Origin: Ceratodon purpureus | Taxonomy: Eukaryota > Streptophyta > Bryopsida > Pseudoditrichales > Ditrichaceae | DNA: 64,000 bases | Reading direction: 5' to 3' | NCBI GenBank assembly: GCA_014871385.1 | Contig: CM026421.1 | Coordinates: 17,467,048 to 17,531,047 of the forward strand | Part shown: positions 61,905 through 64,000 of the stretch, one piece after another | Layout: every line of letters begins with the position of its first letter | Numbering within the stretch: the stretch's first letter is position 1 | Translations under genes and position numbers: made by a program | The notes under the pieces: generated by a model | Database searches by the model: none | What the model was told of the DNA's origin: nothing | Seen by the model: only the letters and a program-made list of their open reading frames with translations

Positions 61905-62831
61905 CCCCTAAACGACCAAGTTGTTTTCTAACCTCCAAAACCAAAAACTGCGATTTTCTACCACCTTGTTGAAATTGAGATACAAGTAAAGTTTCTACTA
62001 TTTTTTTGTACTTCCAGCCGTAGGATCTTAGACTTATTTTCTATCAAAAATACTATGTAAAATTTCAGCTGTTGGATCTTAACCATTTGTGAGATCATAA
62101 CATTCAAAGTTGATGCAAGTTTTTTTTGGGCAGACATAGTCTACTTTGTGCAAAGGGGGACTTGATGATTGTTACCCCAAAAGTTTGGCTCATATTTTTT
62201 TCCATGTAGATAACAAAGTTGAGAACACCCGTGAAAAAATTTAGATACTCATTTGGCTCTTTGAACCTTCATGCAATTTATTTTCCAAAAATAAGTATGA
62301 AAACAATGATTCAAAAGAACCCAGATTTTGTCAATTTTATTTGGTTTTTGGAAAAAACAAACAGTGAGAAGGTACCTTTACAAGTTTTTGAATTACTGGA
62401 AAAAACAAAATTGAAAAATTCATAAATCTCAAATTTGGCAAAATTTGAAAGAAAATAATGGAAAATTACAGAAATCTATGAAGCTTAGCCTTGTAATTTT
62501 TGGAGGCTGCCCTTGAGAAATTGGGAAATGTTTTTACTTGGGTCACTTGGGAATTCTAATATGAATTTGGTTATGGAGTAGCTTTCGAAAAAAAAATTCA
62601 AAAAAAATTCAAAAATAAAAAGTTTCTTTCTACCCGCTCGAATGCTGAAAACTAAAATTTGCATTTAAAACTTCGAAATTTGGAATTTGACTTTGCAATT
62701 TTTCCCACATACACCTTGTAGTATAGGGAACATCCTGTAAAAATCTTAAGTAAAAATATCAAGTTTTACCCCTTTATCTAAGCTGCCCAAAATAGCAAAA
62801 AGCCATTTTGGTGGCCGTGGTCGTTTAGGTG
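61905..62831 (-). mobile_element. TTAA-flanked piggyBac-like non-autonomous element, copy E
   Basis: TTAA at 61901-61904 precedes CCCCTAAACGACC. The right end GGTCGTTTAGGTG is followed by TTAA at 62832-62835; one base in the terminal CCCC has changed. Length 927 bp. The internal motif in inverse form lies at 62015-62030, and the second block (CCATTTGTGAGATCATAAC) at about 62083. Same subfamily as C and D, but more diverged. Confidence 0.8.
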
Positions 62832-62835
62832 TTAA

Positions 62836-63897
62836 CTATAGCATGTTCTATAAAACAAAACCACATCTGCCTGTAGATGGAGGAAAAAAAATTAAATTAA
62901 ATTATTATATATTTAAAAAAAAAAAAAAACCCTCAGATTTCTTATTCCATACAATGCATGTGATAGTACGCAACAAAATGAAGAAGCAAAATTGAAAGAA
63001 TGGCTCCATTCCTTGACGCCATCATTGGGTACATGGAATCATTACCTCTTTACACGAATTTCCCAAATCAAACATTTTCCAAAAAACATTTCAACCCATT
63101 TCCTTGTGTCATTGAGTGAATACTGAAATTGACATTCCCTATGAGGTTCAGCTGGAGGGCAGAATTGGGAGAGGGTACAGGACAGTGCAGAAACGGCTCC
63201 AATTGTGGCAGACCAATACAAGTGCGAGTGCAGACCCGGTGAGGCGTATGAAGGTACCCACAACTTACAGGGTGAAGACTGAAGTGGGATGAAGGGAGGA
63301 CGGATTAGACGCAGATATGGAAGGGGCCCAGGAGGAAGAAGGGGGGGATACAATATAGTACTGGTACTGGGCCATAGTCCGGTGCCAGGGCCGGGCAGTG
63401 GGGCAGGGGGCAGGGTGCGAATATTGAATATTGAATATTGAAAGAGTCGTAATGCGGCATTAGTAGGGACCCCTCCCTCAGTCCTGAGCTGCTGTGAGCC
63501 TGTGTGTGTCCGGCATGCATCGTCTGACAGTCGGGACCGACATTCTCAGAGAAAGCTCTGCCACTGCCTGTACAGGACACTGTACTTACTACTCTGCCTG
63601 CACGAGCCACGGCCCACCAGGTCGCCACTCCCGACCACAACCCCTTTCCTATGCCCCTGCCCACTGCAACTTACCCTCCTACTGCTACTACCTTACTCCC
63701 TTTGCCAATGCCAGGAGCATACCTGCATAGCCTATTCTGGAGCTTTGATCTGCACAATCAATGGTTGCTATAACCGTATGTCACAAGCAAGTTTTTCATG
63801 AAAATTTCAAAAAAACAAAAAAAACATAATTTTTTAAGATGAAAAAACTAAATTATGATAAATTATTTTATGTGATATTTGCCTATATTTTATGTTA
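62836..63897. other. Spacer with a GC-rich block at about 63120-63740
   Basis: The GC-rich block has open frames on both strands (63305-63664 minus, 63502-63801 plus) but no recognised family. It includes three direct GAATATT repeats near 63418-63440. It may be the promoter or first exon of a gene outside the window; no call. Confidence 0.35.
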
Positions 63898-63899
63898 TA

Positions 63900-64000
63900 C
63901 TCCATGTGTCCCATAATGACTTTCTCATAGGTTCTCTAAAATCTACCTCCACATGTAGATTTGAGAGAACCTACAAGAAAGTCATTATGGGACACAGGGA
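63900..64000. mobile_element. Stowaway-type hairpin MITE, cut by the window edge
   Basis: Starts CTCCATGTGTCCCATAATGA after TA at 63898-63899. The inverse (GTCATTATGGGACACAGGGA) runs to the last base. The two arms of about 40 bp pair almost completely around a loop of about 20 bp. The closing base and right TA lie just outside. Confidence 0.8.

Noticed and set aside
63305-63801. Open frames of about 100-119 codons on both strands near the right edge
   Set aside because: GC-rich sequence, opposite-strand overlap and no family resemblance.

Overview
This is a nuclear window from a land plant. The genes have many GT-AG introns, mostly 70-500 bp. The protein families are plant ones: a GC6-type p115/Uso1 golgin, an EDR2-like PH-START-DUF1336 protein and a class-C auxin response factor with a miR160 site. 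The long AT-rich spacers are full of transposons. Compact introns together with repeat-rich spacers would fit a bryophyte-like genome, but the sequence alone does not settle the lineage.

Layout. (1) 2-595 (+) is the last exon of an unrecognised acidic protein. (2) 596-4972 is spacer with a Stowaway MITE and degenerate tandem repeats. (3) 4973-11972 (+) is a complete 19-exon p115/Uso1 tethering-factor gene of 955 codons. (4) 11973-19791 is spacer with a TTAA-flanked transposon and two Harbinger/Tourist-like elements. (5) 19792-26545 (+) is a complete 22-exon EDR2-like gene of 837 codons, with a hairpin CACTA MITE in intron 12. (6) 26546-33563 is spacer with a tandem-repeat block and a second TTAA element. 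(7) 33564-36586 (-) is a complete 4-exon ARF10/16/17-type gene of 833 codons; its leader/promoter side (36587-39900) is dense in microsatellites. (8) 39900-64000 is mostly repeats: four or five TTAA elements, a nested LINE/CACTA/TTAA-element structure at 54.3-59.7 kb, retroposon tails, an (AT)n tract and a Stowaway MITE cut by the window edge.

The three full genes are unrelated housekeeping or regulatory genes: Golgi vesicle tethering, lipid binding/defence-related, and auxin-responsive transcription under small-RNA control. They form no operon or cluster. The most novel signal is a family of seven 0.85-1.2 kb non-autonomous elements. They end in CCCC(T)AAA-like inverted repeats, are flanked by TTAA, and share an internal motif. 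These are piggyBac-type hallmarks, and that superfamily is rarely reported in land plants. Six copies keep intact TTAA on both sides and one is decayed. Together they cover about a tenth of the window.
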